From the NCBI GenBank assembly GCA_903910555.1, contig CAIVZZ010000013.1, positions 62,001 through 126,000 of the forward strand: a DNA stretch of 64,000 bases, read 5' to 3'. Positions 43,557 to 54,217 of the stretch are shown piece after piece (position 1 is the stretch's first letter; each line of letters starts with the position of its first letter). The position numbers and the translations under genes are program-made. Below the pieces are notes generated by a model. It searched no databases. It saw only the letters and a program-made list of their open reading frames with translations, and was not told the DNA's origin. This stretch comes from an uncultured Gemmatimonadota bacterium. GTDB lineage: Bacteria > Gemmatimonadota > Gemmatimonadetes > Gemmatimonadales > Gemmatimonadaceae.

Positions 43557-44873
43557 ATGGCGACACGAATCTCGAACACAACGCCTGCGACCCCTGAAGA
43601 AGAGACCGACGCCGCCGGAGCAAACGGCGGCATCGCGGATTTCGACTACAGCAATTTTTATTACTCGTCCAGCGACGACATTTTCGCGATTTTTGACCCG
43701 TACAACGAGTGGTGGTACGGTCATGCCCGCGATAACGGCTACTATCTGTTTTCACAGCCGATGTCGACGCCTCCGGGGCCGCGGATTGACCTCGAGGAAC
43801 AGCTCGGCCACGAACGGCTGAAGCTGCTGAATCTCGCGTCGTACAATTACCTCGGGCTTTCGTATCACCCCGAAGTAATCGACGCAGCAAAGAAAGCGCT
43901 CGACCACTACGGTCTTGGCGCGGCGGGCTCGCCGATTCTCAGCGGCACGATGGAAATCCACGTGCAGCTGGAAAAGGCGCTCGCGAAGTTCAAGAAGAAG
44001 GACGCGGTCATGGTGTTCCCCACCGGCTACAGCACGAACGTCGGCCTCATTGCCGCGCTCATGCGTCCCGGTGACTGGGTCATCATGGACCAGAACGTGC
44101 ACGCGAGCATCGTCGACGGCGCGATTCTCTCGAAGGCGAATGTGCGCTTCTTCCGGCACAACCGTCCGGATGACCTCGAGAAGAAACTGCGCGGCACGAC
44201 GGGCAAGCGGCTCGTCATCGTCGAGGGCGTCTACTCGATGGACGGCGACGAAGCACGTCTGCCGGAGATCGTGGAAGTCGCGAAGCGCCACGGCGCGCGC
44301 ATCATGATCGACGAAGCGCATTCGACTTTTCTGTACGGCGCGAACGGTCGCGGTGTGGCGGAGAAGTACGGGCTCGAAGAGGACATCGACATTCACGTCG
44401 GCACCTTTTCGAAGGCGCTTGGCGGAATGGGCGGCTTCGTTGCGGGATCGCAGGCCCTGTACAACTACCTGATGGGGTTCGCTCGGTCACGCGTGTTCTC
44501 CTGCGCGCTCTCGCCGGCGGTTTCGGCTGGCGTGCTTCAGGCGCTGAGGATCGCGGAGCGCGAGCCGCAGCTCAGGGATACGCTTTGGTCGAATGTCGCG
44601 TATATGCGCGGGCTGCTCGCGGAGGCCGGCATCGATGTGGGCGAGTCAACATCACAGATCATCCCGATCATGATTCGCAATGACCGGAAAATTTTCGGCG
44701 TCGCCCAGGCGCTGCAAAAAGCCGGGCTCTATCTCCAACCAATCATCTATCCTGCCGTGGCCAAGCATCGCTCGCGTTTCCGCATTTCGATTTCCGCGAC
44801 TCACACGACGCAGCAGCTGGATGAAGCCGCGACGATCCTCGCCGACGTCATGACGGCGGAGGGTTTGCGATGA
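43557..44873 (+). CDS. Alpha-oxoamine synthase, serine palmitoyltransferase-like
   Basis: PLP enzyme joining an amino acid to an acyl thioester. Starting at the ATG at 43557 (GGAG site) gives 438 residues. A 60-residue N-terminal extension rich in Tyr/Phe/Asp (DYSNFYYSSSDDIFAIFDPYNEWWYG) precedes the AOS fold: NLASYNYLGLSYHPEV, GSPILSGTMEIHVQLE, DEAHSTFLYGANGRG and the PLP Lys in GTFSKALGGMGGF. The TFSK motif favours serine palmitoyltransferase over biotin or glycine enzymes. The following lipid-kinase gene supports this. Substrates remain inference. Confidence 0.8.
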   Translation: MATRISNTTPATPEEETDAAGANGGIADFDYSNFYYSSSDDIFAIFDPYNEWWYGHARDNGYYLFSQPMSTPPGPRIDLEEQLGHERLKLLNLASYNYLGLSYHPEVIDAAKKALDHYGLGAAGSPILSGTMEIHVQLEKALAKFKKKDAVMVFPTGYSTNVGLIAALMRPGDWVIMDQNVHASIVDGAILSKANVRFFRHNRPDDLEKKLRGTTGKRLVIVEGVYSMDGDEARLPEIVEVAKRHGARIMIDEAHSTFLYGANGRGVAEKYGLEEDIDIHVGTFSKALGGMGGFVAGSQALYNYLMGFARSRVFSCALSPAVSAGVLQALRIAEREPQLRDTLWSNVAYMRGLLAEAGIDVGESTSQIIPIMIRNDRKIFGVAQALQKAGLYLQPIIYPAVAKHRSRFRISISATHTTQQLDEAATILADVMTAEGLR

Positions 44874-45589
44874 GCGGCAGCAACGGTTCGAACGGGGCAA
44901 AGAAACCGTCGTCGGAGTTCGTGCAGTATCACTTCCGGCATGCGATCGGCGGTTTCTTCGAGTTCCCGACGGCGAACGCGCGGAAGATTCTCCCGCCGCA
45001 TCTGCATCCGGTGGAGCCGCACCACGGGCAGAGCGTGCTCTCGGTGATGGCGTTCGACTTTCACAAGTCGATGGTCGGCGAGTATGGCGAGCTGATTCTT
45101 TCGGTGCTCGTGATGCCGCGCGTGGCTCCGGGCGAGCCGCTGCCCCGCTCGGCGTTCTACCCGTTTCTGCTCGGCACGACGACGAAGGATTCGCGCGATC
45201 ACGCGATCGAGCGCTGGCATCTGCCGCACTTCATGGAGAACATCGATCTCTCGTTCGACGCGAAGGACGATGGCATTCGCATCGCGGCCGCACACGGCGG
45301 CAAGCCGATCATCGACATGAATATCACGCCGTATTCGTGGGAAAAAGTCTCGCACCGCTATCAGTCGTTCATGCATGATGCGGACGGTTCGTACATGTCG
45401 ACGATCATCATGGAGTCGGGCTTCAGCGAGAACGAAGAGGAGCGCGGCGACATCACGATCCATCCGCACGCGTTCACCAAGGACATCGATCGCGACAACG
45501 TGAACACGACGCCATTCCGCGAGCTGTGGATGCGCGATGGCCTGCAAACGTTCCACCCGCTCGACACACTGGCATCAGCGGCGGTCTGA
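44870..45589 (+). CDS. Acetoacetate decarboxylase-fold-like protein, unknown function
   Basis: A 239-residue soluble protein encoded between two lipid genes, overlapping both by one to four bases. The segment ILPPHLHPVEPHHGQSVLSVMAFDFHKS followed by LILSVLVMPRV resembles the beta-cone core of acetoacetate-decarboxylase-like proteins, but I see no clear catalytic Lys in the decarboxylase context, so decarboxylation is not claimed. The tight overlap suggests it handles or binds an acyl or sphingoid intermediate. Confidence 0.5.
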   Translation: MSGSNGSNGAKKPSSEFVQYHFRHAIGGFFEFPTANARKILPPHLHPVEPHHGQSVLSVMAFDFHKSMVGEYGELILSVLVMPRVAPGEPLPRSAFYPFLLGTTTKDSRDHAIERWHLPHFMENIDLSFDAKDDGIRIAAAHGGKPIIDMNITPYSWEKVSHRYQSFMHDADGSYMSTIIMESGFSENEEERGDITIHPHAFTKDIDRDNVNTTPFRELWMRDGLQTFHPLDTLASAAV

Positions 45590-46482
45590 TGGGCGAGAAG
45601 GTGTGCGTCATCGTGAACCCGGCGTCAGGCCGGGGACGCGGGGCGCGCACGCTACCCGCGGTGAAGGAGGCATTCGCCGCGGTAGGTGTGAGCGAGGTCC
45701 GCCTTACAAAGGTCCGCGAAGGCGAGCGCGCGGTCGCGAAACGAGCGATCGACGAGGGGTTCACCACGCTCGTTGCGGTCGGCGGCGACGGGACGTGGGG
45801 CAATGTCGCTAACGCGATTTTGAACTCGGGTGCGGACGTTCGGCTCGGCCTGATCGCGGCCGGCACCGGAAACGACTTCGCGAAAACCGTCGGCGCGCCG
45901 ATGAATGACATCCCGCAGACGGCGCGGCTCTGCGTTGCAGAGCGCGCCGATGTGCGCGTGGATGTCGGCAAAATCGAAGATCAGTATTTTTTGAACATCG
46001 CGGGTTTTGGCTTTGATATCGCGGTGCTCGAGGACATTCCGAAGATTCCGCTGCTGCGCGGCGACGCGGTGTACATCGTCTCGGCGCTGCGGCAGATCAT
46101 TGGATATGGCGGCGTGGAGATCGGCGTGAAGACTTCCGCCGGTGATCGCGGCAAGCTCCGGCATCTGATGCTCGTGATTGCGAACGCGAAGAACTTTGGT
46201 GGCGCGTTCAAGATTGCGCCGCAGGCGTCCCTGTCGGATGGGAAGCTCGATGCGATCGCGATCTACGATGCTCCCGCACTGAAGCGGCTTGGGCTGTTCG
46301 CGGCGGCAGTAAAAGGCACGCATGTGGCGAAGCCCGGAGTGAACGTGGAGCAGTCGGCGAGATTCACGCTCACCTTTTCCGCGCCGCCTGCGTACGAAAC
46401 TGATGGCGAGTATCGCCGCGCAAAGGCAGCTCAACTCGAAGTGGCGTGTGTCGCTGCCGCGCTTCGTGTAGTTACAAAGTAA
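45589..46482 (+). CDS. Diacylglycerol/sphingoid-base kinase family protein
   Basis: Lipid kinase of the DAGK_cat family. The ATG at 45589 overlaps the previous stop (TGATG). The 297 residues have the phosphate-binding VNPASGRGRGARTL near the N-terminus, the catalytic GGDGTWGNVANAI (about 67-79), the nucleotide-site GLIAAGTGNDFAKT, and a C-terminal beta-sandwich domain. Next to a serine-palmitoyltransferase-like gene, a long-chain-base kinase is more likely than a diacylglycerol kinase, but sequence alone cannot decide. Confidence 0.85.
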   Translation: MGEKVCVIVNPASGRGRGARTLPAVKEAFAAVGVSEVRLTKVREGERAVAKRAIDEGFTTLVAVGGDGTWGNVANAILNSGADVRLGLIAAGTGNDFAKTVGAPMNDIPQTARLCVAERADVRVDVGKIEDQYFLNIAGFGFDIAVLEDIPKIPLLRGDAVYIVSALRQIIGYGGVEIGVKTSAGDRGKLRHLMLVIANAKNFGGAFKIAPQASLSDGKLDAIAIYDAPALKRLGLFAAAVKGTHVAKPGVNVEQSARFTLTFSAPPAYETDGEYRRAKAAQLEVACVAAALRVVTK

Positions 46483-46588
46483 GAAAACAATTTTTGCCAC
46501 AGGTCGACGCTGAAACGCGCGGGTCTTTCCCGTTCTCGGAAAGACCCGCGCGTTTCTGTGTAAACCTGCGGCAATTTTTTCTTCTTAC
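46479..46588. repeat. Long palindrome joining two convergent stop codons (element E)
   Basis: 110 bases. The inner stem is 19 bp, perfect (46512-46530 against 46538-46556; GAAACGCGCGGGTCTTTCC), with a 7-base loop. The outer arms GTAAGAA...GCC-CAGGT pair across 46479-46504 and 46564-46588, and contain the stop codons of both the lipid kinase and the oxidoreductase genes. Probable bidirectional terminator. Confidence 0.9.
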
Positions 46589-47625
46589 ACCTTCAGTGGC
46601 AGCGGAACTTCCCGCCCCGTGCGAGCGCTCTGATAAATCCCAAGAATCAGCTCGAGCGATTTCCGGCCGCCGCGACCGTCAGTATCAGCAACTGCTTCGC
46701 CGCGGAGGACGGAGAGCACGTTGCGGTAATAACCCTCGTGGCCCGAGCCATAGACTGAGGTCGGATTCGTATTCGATGCCTCGACGAGCGCGTCATCGGG
46801 ATCAGGCTCCGCGAAATCCCATTTCTCGACCTTATTCACGGCTGTCCCGCCGATCTTCGCGGTGCCCTTCTCACCGAGGATCGTGATTGAGCCTTCGAGA
46901 TTCTTCGGGTAAGTCAGCATCGTGACTTCGATCGTGCCAAGCGCGCCGCTCCTGAAACGCAGCACCGCAATCCCCGTATCTTCGGCTTCGATCTTTCGCG
47001 CGAGCGTCGCCGTTTTCGCGATCACGCTCTCGACCGGGCCGACGAGCCACTGCATCAAGTCGACATAGTGCGACGCCTGATTCATGAACGCGCCGCCGTC
47101 GAACTCCCACGTCCCGCGCCACGGCGCCTGATCGTAGTACTCCTGCGGCCGCGTCCATCGCACCGTGGTGTTCGCGAGATAAATCTTTCCGAAGCGGCCC
47201 TTGTCCATCGCGCGCTTCAGCAGCTGCACGGGCGGATTCAACCGGTTCTGCTTCACCACGAAAAGCTTCACGCCCGCTGCATCGCACGCGTTCACGAGTT
47301 CGTCCGCAGACGCGAGCGTGATCGCCATCGGCTTCTCGCAGACGACATGCTTCCCCGCTTTCGCCGCGAGGATTCCGTGCGCGGGATGCAAACCACTCGG
47401 CGTCGCGATCGTTACGATATCGCACCGCGCTTCCGCCAGCATCTTCTCGTACGACGTGAACGACGGCACGCCGAGCTTCTCTCCCGCGGCTTTCGCGCGC
47501 TCCGGGACGATGTCGCACACACCGGAGATCGAAAGACCGTCGAGCTTCGCGATCGCATCGAAGTGATTCTGACTGATGCGCCCGCAGCCTACGAGCGCGA
47601 GACGCAGCGAACCGGGCACGCTCAC
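46585..47625 (-). CDS. wbpB: Gfo/Idh/MocA oxidoreductase (WbpB type)
   Basis: NAD(P)-dependent sugar oxidoreductase, probably oxidising C3 of UDP-GlcNAcA. The 346 residues have LALVGCGRISQNHFDAI at the N-terminus, the family CEKPMAI motif (about 95-101), and FDGGAFMNQASHYVDLMQW with the catalytic-region His. The gene overlaps wbpD by four bases. Together with the wbpA and wbpE genes at 40.9-43.4 kb it completes a four-enzyme set. Confidence 0.88.
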   Translation of the reverse strand: MSVPGSLRLALVGCGRISQNHFDAIAKLDGLSISGVCDIVPERAKAAGEKLGVPSFTSYEKMLAEARCDIVTIATPSGLHPAHGILAAKAGKHVVCEKPMAITLASADELVNACDAAGVKLFVVKQNRLNPPVQLLKRAMDKGRFGKIYLANTTVRWTRPQEYYDQAPWRGTWEFDGGAFMNQASHYVDLMQWLVGPVESVIAKTATLARKIEAEDTGIAVLRFRSGALGTIEVTMLTYPKNLEGSITILGEKGTAKIGGTAVNKVEKWDFAEPDPDDALVEASNTNPTSVYGSGHEGYYRNVLSVLRGEAVADTDGRGGRKSLELILGIYQSARTGREVPLPLKV

Positions 47626-48212
47626 TCGTTTTCCTCGGTGATGCGCGTGAGCTTCTCACCGCGGCGCGAATAGCGCTTGCCGTCAGCCGGACAGGTGAGC
47701 TCCATGAGACCGTCTTCAAGCTTCACGCCGCACTCGCACACCCATCCCGTGATCTTCGCCGGTACGCCGGTCATCAGCGCGTGAGGCGGCACATTTTTCG
47801 TCACGACCGCGCCGGCGCCAATGAAGCAGTAGGCGCCGAGCGTCACGCCGCAGACGACTGTTGCATTCGCACCGATAGTCGAGCCATGGCGCACGAACGT
47901 GTGCTTGAACTCGTTCTTGCGCGGCACGTGGCTGCGCGGGTTGATCACATTGGTGAAGACCATCGAGGGACCGCAGAACACGTTGTCCTCGAGCTCCACA
48001 CCTTCGTAGATCGAGACGTTGTTCTGGATCTTCACATTGTTGCCGATCTTCGTGCCGTTCATGACGACGACGTTCTGGCCGAGCACGCAGTCCTCGCCAA
48101 TCACGGCCGCCGGCATCACATGGCAGAAATGCCAGACCTTCGTGCCATTCCCGATCTTCGCGCCTTTGTCGACGAACGCGCTCTCGTGGACGTACGGTTT
48201 TTCAGTGCTCAT
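47622..48212 (-). CDS. wbpD: Hexapeptide-repeat N-acetyltransferase (WbpD type)
   Basis: Left-handed beta-helix acetyltransferase expected to acetylate the 3-amino group of UDP-GlcNAc(3NH2)A. The start at 48212 gives 196 residues: [22 protein letters not shown], repeated hexapeptides ([24 protein letters not shown]), [14 protein letters not shown], and [18 protein letters not shown]. The C-terminal tail has a Cys cluster (WVCECG ... LTCPADG) that might bind zinc. It overlaps carB and wbpB by four bases each. Confidence 0.88.
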   Translation of the reverse strand: MSTEKPYVHESAFVDKGAKIGNGTKVWHFCHVMPAAVIGEDCVLGQNVVVMNGTKIGNNVKIQNNVSIYEGVELEDNVFCGPSMVFTNVINPRSHVPRKNEFKHTFVRHGSTIGANATVVCGVTLGAYCFIGAGAVVTKNVPPHALMTGVPAKITGWVCECGVKLEDGLMELTCPADGKRYSRRGEKLTRITEENE

Positions 48213-51200
48213 CGGATTGTCGCCTGCCATTCCTGGATGGACCGCACGGTTGCCGCCTTGCTCTTGAGGCTTTGAATCGCGTCGCACGCCGCACTCGCCG
48301 CACTGAGCGTCGTGGTGTACGCGATGCGGTGCGCGATGGCCGCCTGCCGCAGTGAATAATCGTCCTTCTGCGCCCGCTTGCCTAGCGGCGTGTTGATCAG
48401 CAGCTGGACTTCATCGTTCTTGATCAGGTCGATGCCGTTCGGCCGCGCGACGCTCACCTTGTGCACCGTCGCGCAGGGGACGCCATTCTTTTCGAGAAAC
48501 GCCGCCGTGCCGCTCGTCGCTAGAATCTTGAATCCCATCTCGTGAAAACGGCGCGTGATCGGAACGGCGTTCGGTTTGTCATGATCGTTCACCGTGACGA
48601 ACACCGAGCCCTCGAGCGGCAACCCGTTTCCGGCGGCGAGCTGCGCACGCGCGAACGCCGTCCCGAACGAATCCGAAACACCCATTACTTCGCCCGTCGA
48701 GCGCATCTCGGGGCCAAGGATCGGATCGAACTCGCGGAACTTCGTGAACGGGAACACGGCCTCTTTCACCGCGACGTATGGCGCGATGATTTCTTTCGTG
48801 AAGCCGATCTGTTCGAGGGTCTCGCCGACCATGACGCGTGCGGCGTACGAAGCGAGCGGCACGCCAATCGTTTTCGAGACGAACGGAATCGTGCGGCTCG
48901 CCCGCGGGTTCACCTCGAGCACATACACGATGCCATGCTGGATCGCGTATTGGACGTTGATCAGCCCGACCACGCCGAGCGCTTTGGCAAATGCGACCGT
49001 GTGCTCGCGCATCTGCTTTCCGTTCGCCGCGCTCAAGCTCTGCGGCGGGAGTACGCACGCCGAGTCGCCGGAGTGAATGCCGGCGTCCTCGATGTGGTGC
49101 ATCACTGCGCCGATCACGACCTGCTTGCCGTCGCTGATGGCGTCCACATCAAACTCGTATGCGTCCTCGAGGAACGAGTCGATGAGGACTGGCCGCTCTT
49201 CGGACACGCGGACTGCGCGCACGAAGTAGTCGCGCAGCGTGGCTTCGTCGTACACGATCTCCATGGCGCGCCCGCCAAGCACATAGCTCGGCCGGACGAG
49301 CACGGGGTAGCCGATCCGCGTTGCGGCCTCCACAGCGCCTTCCACGCTCGTGGCGGTGCCATTGGGCGGCTGTTCGACCCCCAAATCGCGGGCAATCTTC
49401 TCGAAGCGCCTGCGGTCTTCGGCGGCGTCGATCGAGTCGGGTGATGTGCCGAGGATCTTCACGCCTGCCGCCTCGAGCGGACGCGTGAGCTTGAGCGGCG
49501 TCTGGCCACCGAGCTGCACGATCACGCCCACCGGCTGCTCGCGCTGCACGATTTCCAGCACGTGCTCGAGGGTCAGCGGCTCGAAGTAGAGTTTATCGCT
49601 CGTATCCCAGTCGGTGGAGACCGTTTCAGGGTTCGAGTTGACCATGATCGTCTCGTATCCCTGCTCGCGCAGCGCGATCGCGGCGCGCACGCAGCAGTAG
49701 TCGAACTCCACGCCCTGCCCGATACGATTCGGGCCGCTGCCGAGGATCACGACCGATTTGCGGCCGGAGCGCGGCGCTTCGGATTCTTCGTCGTAGGTCG
49801 AGTACAAATACGGCGTGTTCGACGGGAACTCGCCGGCGCAGGTATCAACCATTTTAAAAACCGGCCGAATACCGAGAGCCCATCGCTGGCTTCTCACAGC
49901 TTGTTCTGTTTCGCCCCGCAGCGCGCCCAGCTGCACATCTGCGAACCCCATCCGCTTCATCGCCCGAAGCGCCTCTTCATCGACGCTCGCCAGTCCCGCG
50001 TATTCGCGCTCCGCCTCAACCAGCTCGTGCATTTGCGAGAGGAACCACGGATCAACGGCGGTGATCCGATGGATCTCCTCGAGCGAAATATTCGCGAGCA
50101 TCGCCCGCTTGATCTGAAAGATTCGCTCAGGCGTGGGCGTGGCGAGCGCGCCGCGGAGTGTGTCGAGCGTGTCGTCTGCGAGGCGGTCGTCCTGCAGCCG
50201 TGCGCTGATATCCCAGCCGGTGCGCCCGCTCTCGAGCGCGCGAAGCCCCTTCTGCAGCGCTTCTTTGAACGTGCGGCCGATCGCCATCGATTCGCCGACG
50301 GATTTCATCTGCGTGGTCAGCGTCGGATTCGCGCCGGGGAATTTCTCGAATGCAAAGCGCGGGCATTTCACGACCACATAGTCGAGCACCGGCTCGAACG
50401 ACGCCGGTGTTGTTTTCGTGATGTCGTTCGGAAGTTCGTCCAGCCGATATCCAACGGCGAGCTTCGTGCCGATGCGCGCTATTGCAAAGCCGGTCGCCTT
50501 CGACGCAAGCGCAGATGACCGCGATACGCGCGGGTTCATCTCGATCACGACCATGTCGCCGTCCGCGGGATTCACCGCGAACTGAATGTTGCAGCCGCCC
50601 GCGTCGACGCCGATCTCGCGAATCACGGCGATGGCGGCATCGCGCATCACCTGATATTCACGATCGGACAGCGTCATCGCCGGAGCGACGGTGATCGAGT
50701 CGCCCGTGTGCACACCCATCGGGTCGATGTTCTCGATCGAGCAGACAATCACAACGTTGTCTTCGCAGTCGCGCATGACTTCGAGTTCGTACTCTTTCCA
50801 GCCGAGCAGCGAGCGTTCGATCAACACCTGTGAGATCGGGCTCTCTTCGAGACCGCCCTTCACGATCCGCTCGTATTCCTCGCGGTTGTACGCCACACCA
50901 CCGCCCGATCCACCGAGCGTGAATGCCGGCCGGATAATCGCGGGAAAGCCGGTCCACTCACTGACGGCGAGTGCCTCGTCCCACGTCGTCGCAATGTGAC
51001 CCTCTGGACACTTGAGGCCGATCTTGACCATCGCCTCGCCAAAGAGCTTTCGATCTTCGGCGACGGCGATCGCCCGCGCGTTCGCACCGATCAGCTCGAC
51101 GCCGTACTTCTTCAGCACGCCGGTCTCGTGCAGCTTCATCGCGACGTTCAGCGCGGTCTGGCCGCCCATCGTCGGCAGCAACGCGTCCGGTTTTTCTCTC

Positions 51201-51436
51201 GCGATGATCAGCTCGACGAACTCCGGCGTCACCGGCTCGATGTATGTCCGGTCCGCGATTTCGGGATCGGTCATGATCGTGGCGGGATTCGAGTTCACGA
51301 GCACAACCTCGTATCCCTCTTCGCGCAGCGCCTTTGCCGCCTGCGTACCTGAATAGTCGAACTCGGCGCCCTGCCCGATGACGATGGGCCCGGAGCCTAT
51401 GACGAGAATGCGATGGAGATCAGAACGACGCGGCAT
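48209..51436 (-). CDS. carB: Carbamoyl-phosphate synthase large subunit
   Basis: Makes carbamoyl phosphate for pyrimidines and arginine. The ATG at 51436 gives 1075 residues, canonical length, with two homologous ATP-grasp halves: [23 protein letters not shown] near the start and [21 protein letters not shown] around residue 555. A C-terminal MGS-like allosteric domain follows (about 940-1075). The gene lies inside a nucleotide-sugar operon, overlapping rmd and wbpD; carA is not in the window. Confidence 0.97.
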   Translation of the reverse strand: MPRRSDLHRILVIGSGPIVIGQGAEFDYSGTQAAKALREEGYEVVLVNSNPATIMTDPEIADRTYIEPVTPEFVELIIAREKPDALLPTMGGQTALNVAMKLHETGVLKKYGVELIGANARAIAVAEDRKLFGEAMVKIGLKCPEGHIATTWDEALAVSEWTGFPAIIRPAFTLGGSGGGVAYNREEYERIVKGGLEESPISQVLIERSLLGWKEYELEVMRDCEDNVVIVCSIENIDPMGVHTGDSITVAPAMTLSDREYQVMRDAAIAVIREIGVDAGGCNIQFAVNPADGDMVVIEMNPRVSRSSALASKATGFAIARIGTKLAVGYRLDELPNDITKTTPASFEPVLDYVVVKCPRFAFEKFPGANPTLTTQMKSVGESMAIGRTFKEALQKGLRALESGRTGWDISARLQDDRLADDTLDTLRGALATPTPERIFQIKRAMLANISLEEIHRITAVDPWFLSQMHELVEAEREYAGLASVDEEALRAMKRMGFADVQLGALRGETEQAVRSQRWALGIRPVFKMVDTCAGEFPSNTPYLYSTYDEESEAPRSGRKSVVILGSGPNRIGQGVEFDYCCVRAAIALREQGYETIMVNSNPETVSTDWDTSDKLYFEPLTLEHVLEIVQREQPVGVIVQLGGQTPLKLTRPLEAAGVKILGTSPDSIDAAEDRRRFEKIARDLGVEQPPNGTATSVEGAVEAATRIGYPVLVRPSYVLGGRAMEIVYDEATLRDYFVRAVRVSEERPVLIDSFLEDAYEFDVDAISDGKQVVIGAVMHHIEDAGIHSGDSACVLPPQSLSAANGKQMREHTVAFAKALGVVGLINVQYAIQHGIVYVLEVNPRASRTIPFVSKTIGVPLASYAARVMVGETLEQIGFTKEIIAPYVAVKEAVFPFTKFREFDPILGPEMRSTGEVMGVSDSFGTAFARAQLAAGNGLPLEGSVFVTVNDHDKPNAVPITRRFHEMGFKILATSGTAAFLEKNGVPCATVHKVSVARPNGIDLIKNDEVQLLINTPLGKRAQKDDYSLRQAAIAHRIAYTTTLSAASAACDAIQSLKSKAATVRSIQEWQATIR

Positions 51437-52394
51437 TATTGAGGAGATCGGTGATGATATCTGCACGGCTGCGCGCGGGCGCCCAGCCGGTGTCTTCGCG
51501 CAGACGGTCGTTCTGGCCAACCTGCACCGGAACGTCCACGGCACGTTGCAATGATGGATCGGGGACGAGCGTTGCATCGACGCCCGCCGCTTTCAAAACT
51601 TCGGCCGCGAGATCGCCGACTGAGACGCCTTTCCCGCTGCAGACGTTGTACACGTGACCCGCAAACCCTTTCTCGACGAGCATCGAGTACGCGCGCACGG
51701 TGTCTTCTACGTGGAGAAAATCGCGAACGGTTATTGTGTTGCCAATCGCCACTTTCGCGCCTTCCCCCTTACCTCTCACGGCGATCACGCGCTCCACCAG
51801 CGCCGGCAACAGAAACCCTTTCGCCTGCCCCCGGCCGCTGTGATTGAACGAGCGCGTGCACACCACGCGCACACCGTTCGCGCGAAACGCTTCGAGCGCG
51901 AAACTTTCCTGCGCCATCTTGGTTGCCGCGTAAAAAGTTCGCGGCCTGCACTCTGCATGTTCACCGAGCGGCATCGCAGCGGCATCGTGCCGGCCGTATT
52001 GCTCCGCGCTTCCGACAATCAGCACGACGGGATCAAGCGTCCCCGCACTCTTCCGCACGCGCACATCGTTCAGCAGGCGAACCGCGAGGCCGGTGTTGAC
52101 GTCGAACGCGAGCATCGGATCGTCACCGGCGGCCGGGACGAACGAGACGCCGGCAAGATGAAAAATCGCGTCAGGCTGTGATGCTTCGACTGCCGCGGAA
52201 GCGACGCCCGCCGCGCGAAGATCCTCATGGCGCCACGTGACGCCGGCGTGATCTTCGGAACCGAGGATCGCGATGCCGGGATCGCCCGTGAGCGACGACC
52301 CCGTGACAGTCCACCCAAGGCGCACAAGATCGCGACAGAGCCACTGGCCGGCGAATCCGCCGGCTCCCGTGACGAGCGCCTTCCGTGACGCCAC
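51420..52394 (-). CDS. rmd: GDP-4-keto-6-deoxy-D-mannose reductase
   Basis: SDR enzyme reducing the GMD product, probably to GDP-D-rhamnose. The 324 residues begin [18 protein letters not shown]. The catalytic Tyr/Lys are in [11 protein letters not shown], with IVGSAEQYG and [23 protein letters not shown], features of RMD proteins. GTG start immediately after the gmd stop. A fucose-type epimerase/reductase is less likely because that family has different motifs. Confidence 0.87.
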   Translation of the reverse strand: MASRKALVTGAGGFAGQWLCRDLVRLGWTVTGSSLTGDPGIAILGSEDHAGVTWRHEDLRAAGVASAAVEASQPDAIFHLAGVSFVPAAGDDPMLAFDVNTGLAVRLLNDVRVRKSAGTLDPVVLIVGSAEQYGRHDAAAMPLGEHAECRPRTFYAATKMAQESFALEAFRANGVRVVCTRSFNHSGRGQAKGFLLPALVERVIAVRGKGEGAKVAIGNTITVRDFLHVEDTVRAYSMLVEKGFAGHVYNVCSGKGVSVGDLAAEVLKAAGVDATLVPDPSLQRAVDVPVQVGQNDRLREDTGWAPARSRADIITDLLNNAASF

Positions 52395-53562
<1,168 letters not shown>

Positions 53563-53575
53563 AACTTCCGAATAC

Positions 53576-53606
53576 AAAAAAGGGAGCCAACCGGCTCCCT
53601 TTTTTG
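53576..53606. terminator. Intrinsic terminator of the ribosomal protein operon
   Basis: The AAAAAAGGGAGCC stem with its complement closes on a 4-base loop, with T-runs on both strands, 20 bases beyond the rpmB stop. It shares the AAAAAAGG...GGAGCC layout with the terminator at 11420-11459. Confidence 0.92.
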
Positions 53607-53625
53607 ACAAACCACACTCCTGAAA

Positions 53626-53853
53626 TCACGCGACGACAGCCGCCGCGGTGCCTCTCGGCGCCCGCTGAATCTTGCCGGCGGCAAGACAGCGCGTGCAGAC
53701 CTTGATCTTCTGGATCTTGCCATCGATGACGATGCGCGCGACCTGAAGGTTCGGCTTCCAGGTGCGGCGGGTCTTGTTGTTCGCGTGCGAGACGTTGTTG
53801 CCGAAGGCGATTCCCTTCGTGCAGACGTAGCACTTGTTGCGTGCGATAGGCAT
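53626..53853 (-). CDS. rpmB: Ribosomal protein bL28
   Basis: Large-subunit protein. The 75 residues show the typical KCYVCTKGIAFGNNVSHANNKTRRTWKPN opening, given here in two parts of one motif: a first CxxC (CYVC, residues 8-11) and a second (CTRC, about 53-56), so this is the zinc-binding form. It is the last gene of the rpmJ-rpsM-rpsK-rpsD-rpoA-rplQ-rpmB run; its placement after rplQ differs from the usual rpmB-rpmG pairing of many bacteria. Confidence 0.96.
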   Translation of the reverse strand: MPIARNKCYVCTKGIAFGNNVSHANNKTRRTWKPNLQVARIVIDGKIQKIKVCTRCLAAGKIQRAPRGTAAAVVA

Positions 53854-53857
53854 CGGT

Positions 53858-54214
53858 TCAGCCCTCGATCAGTTCAATGCGCGCCATCTCTGCGGCGTCA
53901 CCCTTGCGGTGGCCGGTCTTCAGGATGCGCGTGTAGCCGCCCTTACGCGTGGCAAAACGGGGACCGAGCTCCTGAAAGAGCTTGTCCGATGCCGAGCGCT
54001 TGGTGATGTGGACGCCTGCGAGACGACGCGCGTGGAGCGTGCCGGTGCGGGCTTTCGTGATCAGCTTTTCCACGAACGGACGAAGCTCTTTTGCCTTCGC
54101 TTCGGTCGTCACGATGGCGCCCTCGAGGATGAGGGAGGTCGCGAGATTGCGAAGCAAAGCGATCTTCTGTTCGGTCGTGCGCCGGAGCTGCCGGCCTGCT
54201 TTCTGGTGACGCAT
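53858..54214 (-). CDS. rplQ: Ribosomal protein bL17
   Basis: Large-subunit protein near the exit tunnel. The 118 residues start RHQKAGRQLRRTTEQKIALLRNL and include EGAIVTTEAKAKELRPFVEKLIT and the ending TGHRKGDAAEMARIELIE, all typical. It follows rpoA after three bases in the standard rpoA-rplQ order. Confidence 0.97.
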   Translation of the reverse strand: MRHQKAGRQLRRTTEQKIALLRNLATSLILEGAIVTTEAKAKELRPFVEKLITKARTGTLHARRLAGVHITKRSASDKLFQELGPRFATRKGGYTRILKTGHRKGDAAEMARIELIEG

Positions 54215-54217
54215 GGG

